Source: Pseudomonadota bacterium
Lineage (GTDB): Bacteria > Pseudomonadota > Alphaproteobacteria > Rhodobacterales > Rhodobacteraceae
Assembly: GCA_020161615.1 (NCBI GenBank)
Contig: JAIUPD010000015.1
Coordinates: 22,784 to 86,783, forward strand
DNA: 64,000 nucleotides
Reading direction: 5' to 3'
The stretch's first letter is position 1. Each line of letters starts with the position of its first letter. Shown here piece after piece: positions 52,918 to 60,774 of the stretch. The notes beneath the pieces are model-generated. The model was not told where the DNA came from. It was given only the letters and a program-made list of their open reading frames with translations, and did not search any database. The position numbers were made by a program, and so were the translations under genes.

Positions 52918-52941
52918 AATAGTCCGAACGATTGGACTAAT
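52918..52941. promoter_or_regulatory. TetR-type operator between paaK and tetR
   Basis: AGTCC (52921-52925) and GGACT (52934-52938) flank GAACGATT, extended by AAT/AAT; this is an imperfect palindrome sharing the core TAGT-N-CGAACGA-N-CTA with the site after tetR. Confidence 0.55.
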
Positions 52942-53051
52942 CAAATCAAGAATCATCCCGGATACCTCTTTTCCCCCAAGCAGCGGGCGGTTGGCAGCGG
53001 GGTCGTGAACGCTTATACCTCGAACGGACATACTCATATTCGGAGGCGCCC

Positions 53052-53657
53052 GTGGCCAGGACCCGATCCGCGGATTACGACAATATCCACGACACGATCA
53101 TCGACCGCGCCGCCTCGGTCTTCGCCCGGCGGGGCTTTGCCGCGACCTCGATCGGCGACATCGCCGAGGCCTGCGATTGCTCCAAGTCCCGGCTTTACCA
53201 TTACTTCGACGGGAAGGAAGCGATCCTGCGCGAGATGCTGGAAACCCATGTCGATTCGCTGCTGGACCGGCTGCGCCCGGTGCTCTACCGCGAACTGGAT
53301 CCCAGGCAGCGATTCACTCAGATGGTGAAGCTGTTTCTCGAGGTCTATTCCGTTTCGCGCGATCGCCATGTCGTGCTACTCACCTGCCTCGACGCCCTGC
53401 CGGAAGAGCAGCGGCAGAGCATCATCGCCAAGCAGCGGCAGCTCATCGCCCATGTGCGCGACGCGCTGCTGCAGATCCGCCCGGACATTGCCGAAGATCG
53501 CGTGATCTCGCAGATCGACACGATGCTGTTCTTCGGCATGATCAACTGGACCTATACCTGGTACAAGGCCGAAGGGCCGGTCAGCCCCGAGGCGCTGGCG
53601 GACCGGGTGGTGGCGCTGTTCCTCGGCGGGTATGGCGCGCTGCCGCCGCGAGGTTGA
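53052..53657 (+). CDS. TetR family regulator
   Basis: A 201-residue one-domain repressor with a standard N-terminal HTH (about 20-60: AASVFARRGFAATSIGDIAE then CSKSRLYHYFDGKEAILREML) and a C-terminal TetR ligand domain. Similar palindromes sit on both sides of the gene (52918-52941 and 53682-53693), which suggests it controls itself, the divergent paaK gene and the downstream DUF35-thiolase genes. The ligand is likely an acyl-CoA, since the targets handle CoA esters; that is inference. GTG start with GGAGG upstream. Confidence 0.88.
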   Translation: MARTRSADYDNIHDTIIDRAASVFARRGFAATSIGDIAEACDCSKSRLYHYFDGKEAILREMLETHVDSLLDRLRPVLYRELDPRQRFTQMVKLFLEVYSVSRDRHVVLLTCLDALPEEQRQSIIAKQRQLIAHVRDALLQIRPDIAEDRVISQIDTMLFFGMINWTYTWYKAEGPVSPEALADRVVALFLGGYGALPPRG

Positions 53658-53681
53658 GCGGGCTGCGGTCGGAAATTAGTT

Positions 53682-53693
53682 GAACGACCGTTC
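53682..53693. promoter_or_regulatory. TetR-type operator before the DUF35-thiolase genes
   Basis: GAACG-AC-CGTTC is a perfect 5-bp palindrome set in TAGTTGAACGACCGTTCTA. It resembles the sites upstream of tetR and at the paa promoter and is near a TATCTATTATAT A/T-rich segment likely to be the promoter. Confidence 0.55.
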
Positions 53694-53746
53694 TATCTAT
53701 TATATCTCCCCTCAGGCGCCCTCACGGCGCGGCAGGGGAGGGAGCT

Positions 53747-55141
53747 ATGGCCCATATCATCCGCATCGGTGCCTGTTTGCCCCGGCTCAGGCTGGAGCGG
53801 CGGGCGATTGCCGCGGCGATGGGCTGGCTGGTGCCCGGCGCAGGCGCCGGGCGCGGCACGCGGACGCTGGCTTTCTGGGATGAGGACAGCGTGACCCTGG
53901 CGGTGGCCGCCGCGCGGGGCGCGCTGGGCGGGGACAGCGCCGAGAGCCTGACCTTCGCCACCACGACCCCCCCCTTTGCCGAGCCGCAGAACGCCGCCCT
54001 GATCCGGGCCGCGCTGCGCCTGCCCGCGCTCTGCCGGACGCAGGACGCGACCGGCACGCCCCGCGCCACGCTGTTGGCCGTGCAGGCGGCGTTGGAAGGG
54101 ACCGAGCTCGCCTTGATCGCCGCCGCCGACCGCCCGGTCGCCTCCTCCGGCAGCAACGCCGAATCGCGGATGGGCGACGGGGGCGCCGCGGTGCTGACCG
54201 GGCCGGAGCCGGGGCTTTTCGCCTATCTGGGCGGCGCCAGCCTCAGCGCGCCCTTCCTGCATCGGACAAGGGCCAGCGGTGCTGAGACCGCGCTCGACTG
54301 GGAGGAACGCTGGCAGCGCGAGGCCGGCTATCAGGCGCAGGTCCCGCCCGCCATCGCCGCGGCGCTGGACCGGGCGGGGGTCGCGGCGGGCGATGTCGAT
54401 CACCTGATTCTGCCCTGCCCGATCCCCGGCACCGCCGCCACGGTCGCGCGCCTCTCCGGCCTGACCAAGGCAGCGCTGGCCGAGGATCTGGCCGAACGCA
54501 CCGGCGACACCGGCGCCGCACACCCGCTGCTGATGCTGGCCGCCCATCTGCCGCGCATCGTTCCGGGGCAGATCGTCGTGCTGGCGCAATTCGGACAGGG
54601 CGCGACGGCGCTGGTGCTGCGGGCGGGCGAGGGCGTGGCGGATCACCCGGGCCTTGAAGCGCTGGATCAGGGCATCCCTGAAGGCAATTACCTGAAACTC
54701 CTCGCCTTTCAGGGGCGGTTGGACTGGGACCGCGGCCTGCGCGGCCGCTTCATCGTGCAGGAGGCGCAGAGCACCGCCTACCGCAATGCCGAGGCGCTTT
54801 TGGGTTTCGTCGCCCGGCGCGAGGCGGAAACGGGCCTGATCCGCTTCCCGCCCCGGCTTGACGTGCCGGGCGAGGATTGGCCGCTGGCGGATCTCGGCGG
54901 CACCATCGCCACGGCGACCGCCGACCGGCTGGCCTATTCCCGCCATCCGCCGAATTGCTACGGTCTGGTGGATCTGCGGGGCGGCGGGCGGCTGATGATG
55001 GATTTCACCGACCCCGAAGCCGCGGATCTGGCCCCGGGCGATCCGGTGCGCTTCGTCTTCCGGGTCAAGGACATCGACGAAAACAGCGGCTACCGGCGCT
55101 ATTTCTGGAAAGCCGTGCGCGACACGGGAAGGGGACTCTGA
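53747..55141 (+). CDS. HMG-CoA-synthase-like plus DUF35/OB-fold fusion protein
   Basis: A 464-residue fusion. Residues about 1-330 resemble the KAS III/HMG-CoA synthase fold (ESLTFATTTPPFAEPQNAAL, RMGDGGAAVLTG, HPLLMLAAHLP), but the usual catalytic Cys segment reads DATGTPRATLLAVQ, with no cysteine. Residues about 335-464 are a DUF35 OB-fold domain (LADLGGTIATATADRLAY, then the closing VRFVFRVKDIDENSG), without the usual zinc ribbon cysteines. It overlaps the next thiolase gene by one base. Families of this kind act with thiolases in retro-Claisen cleavage, as in BbsAB; a scaffolding or CoA-handling role is inferred. Confidence 0.72.
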   Translation: MAHIIRIGACLPRLRLERRAIAAAMGWLVPGAGAGRGTRTLAFWDEDSVTLAVAAARGALGGDSAESLTFATTTPPFAEPQNAALIRAALRLPALCRTQDATGTPRATLLAVQAALEGTELALIAAADRPVASSGSNAESRMGDGGAAVLTGPEPGLFAYLGGASLSAPFLHRTRASGAETALDWEERWQREAGYQAQVPPAIAAALDRAGVAAGDVDHLILPCPIPGTAATVARLSGLTKAALAEDLAERTGDTGAAHPLLMLAAHLPRIVPGQIVVLAQFGQGATALVLRAGEGVADHPGLEALDQGIPEGNYLKLLAFQGRLDWDRGLRGRFIVQEAQSTAYRNAEALLGFVARREAETGLIRFPPRLDVPGEDWPLADLGGTIATATADRLAYSRHPPNCYGLVDLRGGGRLMMDFTDPEAADLAPGDPVRFVFRVKDIDENSGYRRYFWKAVRDTGRGL

Positions 55142-56331
55142 TGGCCAGCGGCATCAAGGACAAGGTGGCGATCCTGTCGATGGGCTGCTCGCGTTTCGGC
55201 GAGCGCTGGGACATCGGGCAGGAGGAACTGATGCGCGAGGCCTATGCCGAGGCGCTGAGCCGGGCCGGGATCGAGGCGTCGGCGATCGGCGCCGCCTGGT
55301 ATTCCTCGCATTACGACGACATCGGCGCGGGCAAGTCGGGCGTGCCGATGGCCATGGCGCTGGGCCTGCCGGAGATCGGCGTCACCCGGGTCGAGAATTT
55401 CTGCGCCGGGGGGACGGAGGCGTTTCGCGGCGCGGTCTTCGCCGTGGCCTCGGGCTCGGTGGATATCGCGCTGGCGATGGGGGTGGAAAAGCTGAAGGAC
55501 ACGGGCTTTGCCGGTCTGCCTACCGCCTCGCGCGGGACGCTGGCGCCGATGTATCTGCCGACCCACACCAACCCGGGGAATTTCGCGCAACTGGCCCGCG
55601 CCTATGAGGCGGCGCACGGCCTCTCGCGGCAGGATCTGAAGCGGGCCATGGCGCATACCTCGATGAAAAGCCACGCCAATGCGGTGAGGAACGACAAGGC
55701 GCATCTGCGCAAGCCGATCACGATAGAGCAGGCGGTCCAGGCGCCGTTGGTGGCCGATCCGCTGGGCCTGTTCGATTGCTGCCCGGTCTCCGACGGGGCG
55801 GCCTGTGCGCTGGTCACCACGCCCGAAATTGCCCGCAGCCTGGGGCAGGCCGAGCCGGTGCTGGTCAAGGCGGTGCAGATCGTCGCCTCGAACGGCTGGG
55901 AGGTGCAGCAACAGGGCTGGAACGGCGCCTATGTCCATACCACGCGGCAGGCGGCGAAAAGGGCCTATGCCGAGGCCGGGATCGCCGACCCGCGGCAGAT
56001 CAGCCTGACCGAACTGCACGATTGCTTTTCGATCACCGAATTGGTGACGCTCGAGGATCTCGGGCTGGCCGAGCCCGGCACCGCCTGGCGGGCGATGCTG
56101 GACGGGCGCTTCGATGCCGATGGCGCGCAGCCCTGCCAGATCGACGGCGGGCTGAAATGCTTCGGCCATCCGGTCGGGGCCTCAGGTCTCAGGATGCTTT
56201 ATGAGGGATGGTTGCAATTGACCGGCCAGGCGGGCGCGCGGCAGCTGGGGGCGCCGCATTCGGCGCTGACGCATAATCTGGGCGGCGCGCCCGCGCAGAA
56301 CGTCTGTTCGGTGACGATCCTCGGGCTCTGA
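55141..56331 (+). CDS. SCP2/lipid-transfer-type thiolase
   Basis: A 396-residue thiolase of the SCP-x/lipid-transfer class. The nucleophile Cys is in RVENFCAGGTEAFRG, the HDCFSITELVTLEDLGL motif holds the His-Asp-Cys-Phe set, and GGLKCFGHPVGASGLRM is the GHPxGA block. It likely cleaves a beta-keto CoA with a bulky or cyclic acyl chain, together with the DUF35 fusion protein just upstream. Its ATG overlaps the upstream stop as TGATG. At its end it meets the convergent iclR gene with no base in between. Confidence 0.83.
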   Translation: MASGIKDKVAILSMGCSRFGERWDIGQEELMREAYAEALSRAGIEASAIGAAWYSSHYDDIGAGKSGVPMAMALGLPEIGVTRVENFCAGGTEAFRGAVFAVASGSVDIALAMGVEKLKDTGFAGLPTASRGTLAPMYLPTHTNPGNFAQLARAYEAAHGLSRQDLKRAMAHTSMKSHANAVRNDKAHLRKPITIEQAVQAPLVADPLGLFDCCPVSDGAACALVTTPEIARSLGQAEPVLVKAVQIVASNGWEVQQQGWNGAYVHTTRQAAKRAYAEAGIADPRQISLTELHDCFSITELVTLEDLGLAEPGTAWRAMLDGRFDADGAQPCQIDGGLKCFGHPVGASGLRMLYEGWLQLTGQAGARQLGAPHSALTHNLGGAPAQNVCSVTILGL

Positions 56332-57183
56332 TCAGCGGGCGCCACGCCGTCCTGTCGCGGGGGCGGTGCCCGGCGCGCGATAGCCCAGATCGGCGGAGAG
56401 CTTGCGGGTGAAATCGAGCGTGGCGCGGACCACGGGGCTGTCGGGACCGAGGTCGATCTGCTGCGTCGGGCCGATCACCGTCACCGCCAGCTTCATCTCG
56501 CCGGTGTAGTCGCAGACCGGGGCGCAGACGGCCGAGACGCCGGGGATCGGCAGGTCGGTCGTCGTCTCCCAGCCGCGTTCGCGGACAAGGGCGACCTGGG
56601 CGCGATAGGCGGCCTCGTCGAAGGCAAAGCGCGGATCGGCCGAGGCGCGCTCGGCCAGTTCGGCGCGGATTTGCGGTTCGGTCAGGGCCTCGGGCAGGAA
56701 AGCGACGAACAGCCGCCCCGTCGCGGTCGAGGTCAGGGCGAAACCGCCCCCCGCGCGGACGTTGGCATGGATCCGGGCGATCATCTCGCGCACATGGACG
56801 ATGGTGGCGCCATGCGGCCCCCAGACGGTCAGCGCGACCATCAGGCGGGTTTCCTCGGCCAACGCCTCGATGCGCAGGATCGCCTCGTGATAGGCGTCCT
56901 GGGCGCGGAGCCGGGCCAGCCCCACCTCCAGCGCGAAGGGGCCGAGGCCATAGCGGCCCGAGGCCGTCTGCTCGACCATCCGCATCGCGCGCAGGCTGAC
57001 GAGGTAGGGGTGCAATTGCGCCGGCGCGACCTCGACCGCCTCGGCCAGGTCGCGCAGTTTCATCGGCCCGCCTGCCTCGGCCATGGCCTGCAGGATCGCG
57101 CCCGCCGTCTCCAGCGAGCGGATGCCGCGTTGCGCCTTGGCCGGTTTTTCGGCTTCTTCCTCCACCCCGTGTCCCCGTGTCAC
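56332..57183 (-). CDS. IclR family regulator
   Basis: A 283-residue IclR protein with an N-terminal winged helix (about 20-80: AGAILQAMAEAGGPMKLRDL with PAQLHPYLVSLRAM as the recognition part) and a C-terminal GAF-like effector domain (about 100-265) with SAVCAPVCDY. It sits at the end of the SDR-flavoprotein-DMT operon and may regulate that operon or the divergent TRAP genes. The GTG start overlaps the DMT stop; another GTG five codons on is possible. Effector unknown. Confidence 0.87.
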   Translation of the reverse strand: MTRGHGVEEEAEKPAKAQRGIRSLETAGAILQAMAEAGGPMKLRDLAEAVEVAPAQLHPYLVSLRAMRMVEQTASGRYGLGPFALEVGLARLRAQDAYHEAILRIEALAEETRLMVALTVWGPHGATIVHVREMIARIHANVRAGGGFALTSTATGRLFVAFLPEALTEPQIRAELAERASADPRFAFDEAAYRAQVALVRERGWETTTDLPIPGVSAVCAPVCDYTGEMKLAVTVIGPTQQIDLGPDSPVVRATLDFTRKLSADLGYRAPGTAPATGRRGAR

Positions 57184-58097
57184 GCTGTCCCTTGGCCCCT
57201 GCTACCCGCTTGCCGCCCCTCGGGCAATCCGCGCCTGAGGTCCAGCGAGATGATCAGCCCCAGCGTGGTGACGGCGACACCAGCCCATTGCGTGACGTTG
57301 GGCCATTGTCCGGCCAGCGGGATCGCCAGCAGCACCGCCGATCCCGGCACCAGCGCCGAGAACAGCGCGGCCCGTCCGGCGCCGAGCCTGAGGACTGCGG
57401 CCGCGAAGATGACGAAGGCCAGGCATCCGCCCACCGCGCCCTGATAGAAGAATTGCTCGGCCCAGAGGGCGGGCGCCATCGCGGGCCAGCCCCAGATCCA
57501 CAGATAGAGGGGCAGATAGACCGCCGTGGCCAGCGTGGCGATGGCGGCGGTTGTTTCGACCGCGGGCAGTTTCCAGCGGCCCATGGTGAAGACATAGATC
57601 CCCCAGAGCGAGCCCGAGAGGACGAAGAACAGATCCCCCGCCAGCACCGAGCCCCGACCCGCGCGCGCCTCGGGCGCGTCCGCGGCGATGATCAGCAGCC
57701 CGCCCAGCAGGACGCCGATCCCCAGCAACCGTTGCCAACCCAGCGGCCGCCCGCCGGTCCAGCGCTCCAGCAGATTGGCGACCAGCATCGACATGCCCGG
57801 CCCGATGACCACGGCATGCGAGAGGGGTGCGCGCTGAAAGCCCTCGTTGAACGCCAGCGCGAAAAGGGGGCCGACCAGCAGCGCCAGAAAGGCCACCTGC
57901 CGCAGGGGCGGCAGGCGGTGGCGGGCCAGGACCAGCAGCGGCGCCATCAGCAGCGCCGCGCCGCCATAGCGCAAAAGCGTCAGATCGGCCGGGCGAAAGC
58001 CGCTGGCCTGGCCGATCTCGGCCCCGACATTGTAGACCCCCCAGCTGAGCGCCGCGAGGAACCCCAGCGCGACGCCCTGCGCGGTCCGGTCAGTCAT
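57180..58097 (-). CDS. EamA family (DMT) transporter
   Basis: A 305-residue ten-helix EamA transporter, with VALGFLAALSWGVYNVGAEIG in helix 1, LFALAFNEGFQRAPLSHAVV at helices 3-4 and AVVLRLG-like end of repeat 2. It overlaps both neighbours (flavoprotein 8 bases, iclR 4 bases), so it shares a message with them. It might export a product or import a substrate of the neighbouring dehydrogenases; the direction cannot be told from sequence. Confidence 0.84.
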   Translation of the reverse strand: MTDRTAQGVALGFLAALSWGVYNVGAEIGQASGFRPADLTLLRYGGAALLMAPLLVLARHRLPPLRQVAFLALLVGPLFALAFNEGFQRAPLSHAVVIGPGMSMLVANLLERWTGGRPLGWQRLLGIGVLLGGLLIIAADAPEARAGRGSVLAGDLFFVLSGSLWGIYVFTMGRWKLPAVETTAAIATLATAVYLPLYLWIWGWPAMAPALWAEQFFYQGAVGGCLAFVIFAAAVLRLGAGRAALFSALVPGSAVLLAIPLAGQWPNVTQWAGVAVTTLGLIISLDLRRGLPEGRQAGSRGQGTA

Positions 58098-59799
58098 TCC
58101 CGCCGGCCATGTGCCGCGCGGCGATATAGCCGAAGGTGATGGCCGGGCCGAGGGTGATCCCGCCACCGGGGTAATTGCCGCCCATGATCGAGGCCGCGTC
58201 ATTGCCCACGGAATAGAGGCCTTCCAGCGGGCGGCCCTCTTCATCCAGGACCTGCGCATTGGCGTTGGTCTTCAGCCCGGCAAAGGTGCCGAGGTCGCCG
58301 ACATAGAGCCGGACGGCATAGAAGGGGCCGTCCTTGATCGGCGCGAGGCAGGGGTTCGGCTTGTTCTCGGGATCGCCCAGCGAGCGGTTGTAGCTGGTCG
58401 TGCCCTTGCCGAATTCCGGGTCCTCGCCGTTGGGTGCGTGGCGGTTGAACTCGGCCACCGTGCGTTCGAGTTGCTCGCCATCGGCGCCGAATTGCGCGGC
58501 CAGCTCCTTCAGCGTGTTACCGCGCAGCAGATAGCCGTTCCTGATCAGCGCCTTGTAGGGCACGGGCGCCGGTTTGGCATAACCCAGCCCGTATTTGCGG
58601 AAGGCGCGGTGGTCGGTGATGAACCAGGCGGCGGGCTCGGCGCCCTCGCCTGCTTCCTCGCGGTTGCGCGCGACCATGGCCTGACAGAAATCGTGGTAGG
58701 AATTCGCCTCGTTGACGAAGCGGCGGCCCGAGCGGGTCACGGCGATGACCCCGGGTTTGGAGCGGTCGACGAAATGCGGGAAGGTGCCCAGCGTGCCGTC
58801 GGGGCGCACGGGGCGCGAGATTGGCACCCAGGCGGCGGCATGCGGCAGCGAGGTATCGACCGTCGCGCCCACCGATTCGCCCAGCCTGAGCCCGTCGCCG
58901 GTATTGCCGGGCGGGGCAGGGGTGACGTGTTCATAGCCCGAGGGCGCATGCGGCATCAGCGCCTTGCGCCGGGCGATGTCCTGCGGGAAGCCGCCCGCGG
59001 CCAGCACTACGCCCTTGCGGGCGATCACCTCGACCGGGCCGTCGCGGCGGTCGATGCGGGCGCCGATCACCCGGCCGCTGTCGTCGCGGATCAGGCTGCG
59101 GACCGGTGCATGGGTCCAGATCGGCACGCCCTTGTCGAAGGCCGATTTCGCCAGCCGCCCGGCCAGCGCATTGCCGTTCATCAACCGCATCGGCCGGCCA
59201 TGGAAGGCCATGTCGCGCAGGAACTTGAGGAACAGCTTGCCGACGTAGAAGGCCGAGACGGGCGAGCGCATGACGTTGAAGAAATGCAGCAATTCCTTGC
59301 CCGAGCCGATCATCATCCCGAGGAAGGTGATCTCTTGCAGCGGCGGGCGCAGGCGGCGGATCTCGGGGCCGAGTTCCCGCCCGTCGAAGGGCCGCGCGAC
59401 GATCGAGCGCCCACCGTCCATGCCGCCCGGCGCGTCCGGGTGGTAATCGGCGAAGAAGGGGCCGAGGTCGAATTGCAGGGCGGTGTTCTCCTCGAAGAAC
59501 CGCACCGCCTTGGGGCCGGCCTCCAGAAAGGCATCGACGCGCTCGGCGTCGAAATGCGCGCCCGCTTCGTGCTGCAGATAGATCCGCGCCTTCTCGGCGT
59601 TGTCTTCGATGCCCGCGCGCAGTTCCGGCCCGTTGCCAGGGATCCACATCCAGCCGCCCGAGCGGGCGGTGGTGCCGCCGAAGACCGGCTCCTTCTCGAC
59701 CACCAGCACCTTCAGGCGGCGATGGGCGGCGGCGACGGCGCTGGAGAGGCCACCTGCGCCCGATCCCACCACCAGCACGTCAACTTCTTGTCGTTCCAT
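58090..59799 (-). CDS. FAD-dependent dehydrogenase (3-ketosteroid delta-1-dehydrogenase family)
   Basis: A 569-residue flavoprotein of the FAD_binding_2/KstD group. It opens VDVLVVGSGAGGLSSAVAAA (dinucleotide fold) and ends with the KstD-type NYPGGGITLGPAITFGYIAA. Middle parts include TTARSGGWMWIPGN and GVVLAAGGFPQDIARRK. Family members oxidise C-C bonds in steroid or alicyclic acid rings, or reduce enoates, so the substrate is unclear. The ATG at 59799 is preferred, with AGGGAAG before it, over GTG 59817. It is second in the SDR-flavoprotein-DMT-IclR operon. Confidence 0.85.
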   Translation of the reverse strand: MERQEVDVLVVGSGAGGLSSAVAAAHRRLKVLVVEKEPVFGGTTARSGGWMWIPGNGPELRAGIEDNAEKARIYLQHEAGAHFDAERVDAFLEAGPKAVRFFEENTALQFDLGPFFADYHPDAPGGMDGGRSIVARPFDGRELGPEIRRLRPPLQEITFLGMMIGSGKELLHFFNVMRSPVSAFYVGKLFLKFLRDMAFHGRPMRLMNGNALAGRLAKSAFDKGVPIWTHAPVRSLIRDDSGRVIGARIDRRDGPVEVIARKGVVLAAGGFPQDIARRKALMPHAPSGYEHVTPAPPGNTGDGLRLGESVGATVDTSLPHAAAWVPISRPVRPDGTLGTFPHFVDRSKPGVIAVTRSGRRFVNEANSYHDFCQAMVARNREEAGEGAEPAAWFITDHRAFRKYGLGYAKPAPVPYKALIRNGYLLRGNTLKELAAQFGADGEQLERTVAEFNRHAPNGEDPEFGKGTTSYNRSLGDPENKPNPCLAPIKDGPFYAVRLYVGDLGTFAGLKTNANAQVLDEEGRPLEGLYSVGNDAASIMGGNYPGGGITLGPAITFGYIAARHMAGGND

Positions 59800-59826
59800 G
59801 ACTTTCTTCCCTGTCACGTCTGTCTG

Positions 59827-60579
59827 TCAGGCGGCCAGATAGCCGCCGTCCACGGGCAGCAGCGCGCCCGTCATGTAGCTGGACGCCTCGGAGGCGAGGA
59901 ACAGCACGGGGCCGACCAACTCTTCGGGGCGGCCGGGGCGGCGCATCGGCGTATGGGCCATGAAACGGCCGATGGCCTCGGGGTCGGCGCGGGTGACTTC
60001 GGTCATCGGCGTCTCGATCACGCCGGGCGCGATGGCGTTGACCCGGATCCCGTCGGGCGCGAGGTCATGGGCCAGCACCTTGGTCAGTTGCAGCACCGCG
60101 CCCTTGGACGCGGCATAGGCAGCAAGGCCCGGACCCGCCGTCACCGACATGATCGAGCCCAGGTTGACGATCCGACCCTTCGTCTGGCGCAGCTGCGGCA
60201 GGAAGGCGCGGATCATCTGCATGGTGCCGGTGGCGTTCACGCGGATCACCGCGTCCCAATCCTGCGCGAAGCTCTCGGCATCGGGCAGGGTGCGGCGGAT
60301 GATACCGGCGTTGTTCACCAGAATGGTGGCCGCGCCCAACCGCGCGGCCACCTCGTCGGCGGCGGCGGCGCAGCTTGCACCCTCCGTCACGTCGAGCCGG
60401 AACCCGAACGCCTTTCCCCCCGATTCGTTGATCTGTCGTGCCAGTTCGGCCACCGCCTCGGCCTGAAGATCGCAGCAGGCGACCTGGGCCCCCGCTGCCG
60501 CCAGCCCCAGCGCGATGGCGCGCCCGTTGCCCTGCGCGGCCCCCGTGACCACGGCCACGGCGCCTTTCACTCCCTGCAT
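59827..60579 (-). CDS. Short-chain dehydrogenase/reductase
   Basis: A 250-residue classical SDR: cofactor motif TGAAQGNGRAIALGLAAAG, NNAG at the first third, the Ser in VNLGSIMSVT and the YAASKGAVLQLTK catalytic Tyr/Lys, and the terminal DGGYLAA. It is NAD(P)-dependent, with CDLQ at the end of beta 2, which points to NAD. It is the first gene of the minus-strand operon and faces the TRAP genes across a 195-base gap with two palindromes. The likely task is oxidising or reducing a hydroxyl of the same compound as the flavoprotein. Confidence 0.88.
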   Translation of the reverse strand: MQGVKGAVAVVTGAAQGNGRAIALGLAAAGAQVACCDLQAEAVAELARQINESGGKAFGFRLDVTEGASCAAAADEVAARLGAATILVNNAGIIRRTLPDAESFAQDWDAVIRVNATGTMQMIRAFLPQLRQTKGRIVNLGSIMSVTAGPGLAAYAASKGAVLQLTKVLAHDLAPDGIRVNAIAPGVIETPMTEVTRADPEAIGRFMAHTPMRRPGRPEELVGPVLFLASEASSYMTGALLPVDGGYLAA

Positions 60580-60652
60580 CCTGTCCTCCCGATCTGCGAC
60601 GTCCTGCGCCGGCCCTGCATTCGGTCCGGCGCGCTCTCTTTTTTCGTCTGGC

Positions 60653-60696
60653 ACAAAATTTGTCAGTTGCAAATAGATTTGTTGATGGCTAACAAA
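60653..60696. promoter_or_regulatory. Operator-like palindromes between SDR operon and TRAP genes
   Basis: ACAAA-A-TTTGT (60653-60663) and TTTGTT-GATGGCT-AACAAA (60678-60683 with 60691-60696) are perfect repeats inside an A/T-rich strip of the divergent gap. The IclR protein encoded in the neighbouring operon is the natural candidate binder; this is inference. Confidence 0.5.
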
Positions 60697-60774
60697 ATGG
60701 GAGGCGCAGATGGATCAATCGGCGCTCACGGGGAGGCGTCGCTTGCCGCGGCGCATCATTTGGGAGGATTAAGG

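Noticed and set aside
53747-56331. Calling the DUF35 fusion gene a true HMG-CoA synthase for isoprenoid synthesis
   Set aside because: The active-site cysteine region lacks Cys, the protein carries an OB-fold extension, and the neighbours are catabolic.
58111-60774. A very long plus-strand open frame running in front of dctP
   Set aside because: It is antisense to the well-supported flavoprotein and SDR genes, has no family match and an arginine/histidine/glycine-rich composition typical of shadow frames in GC-rich DNA. Only the dctP part from 60775 is real.
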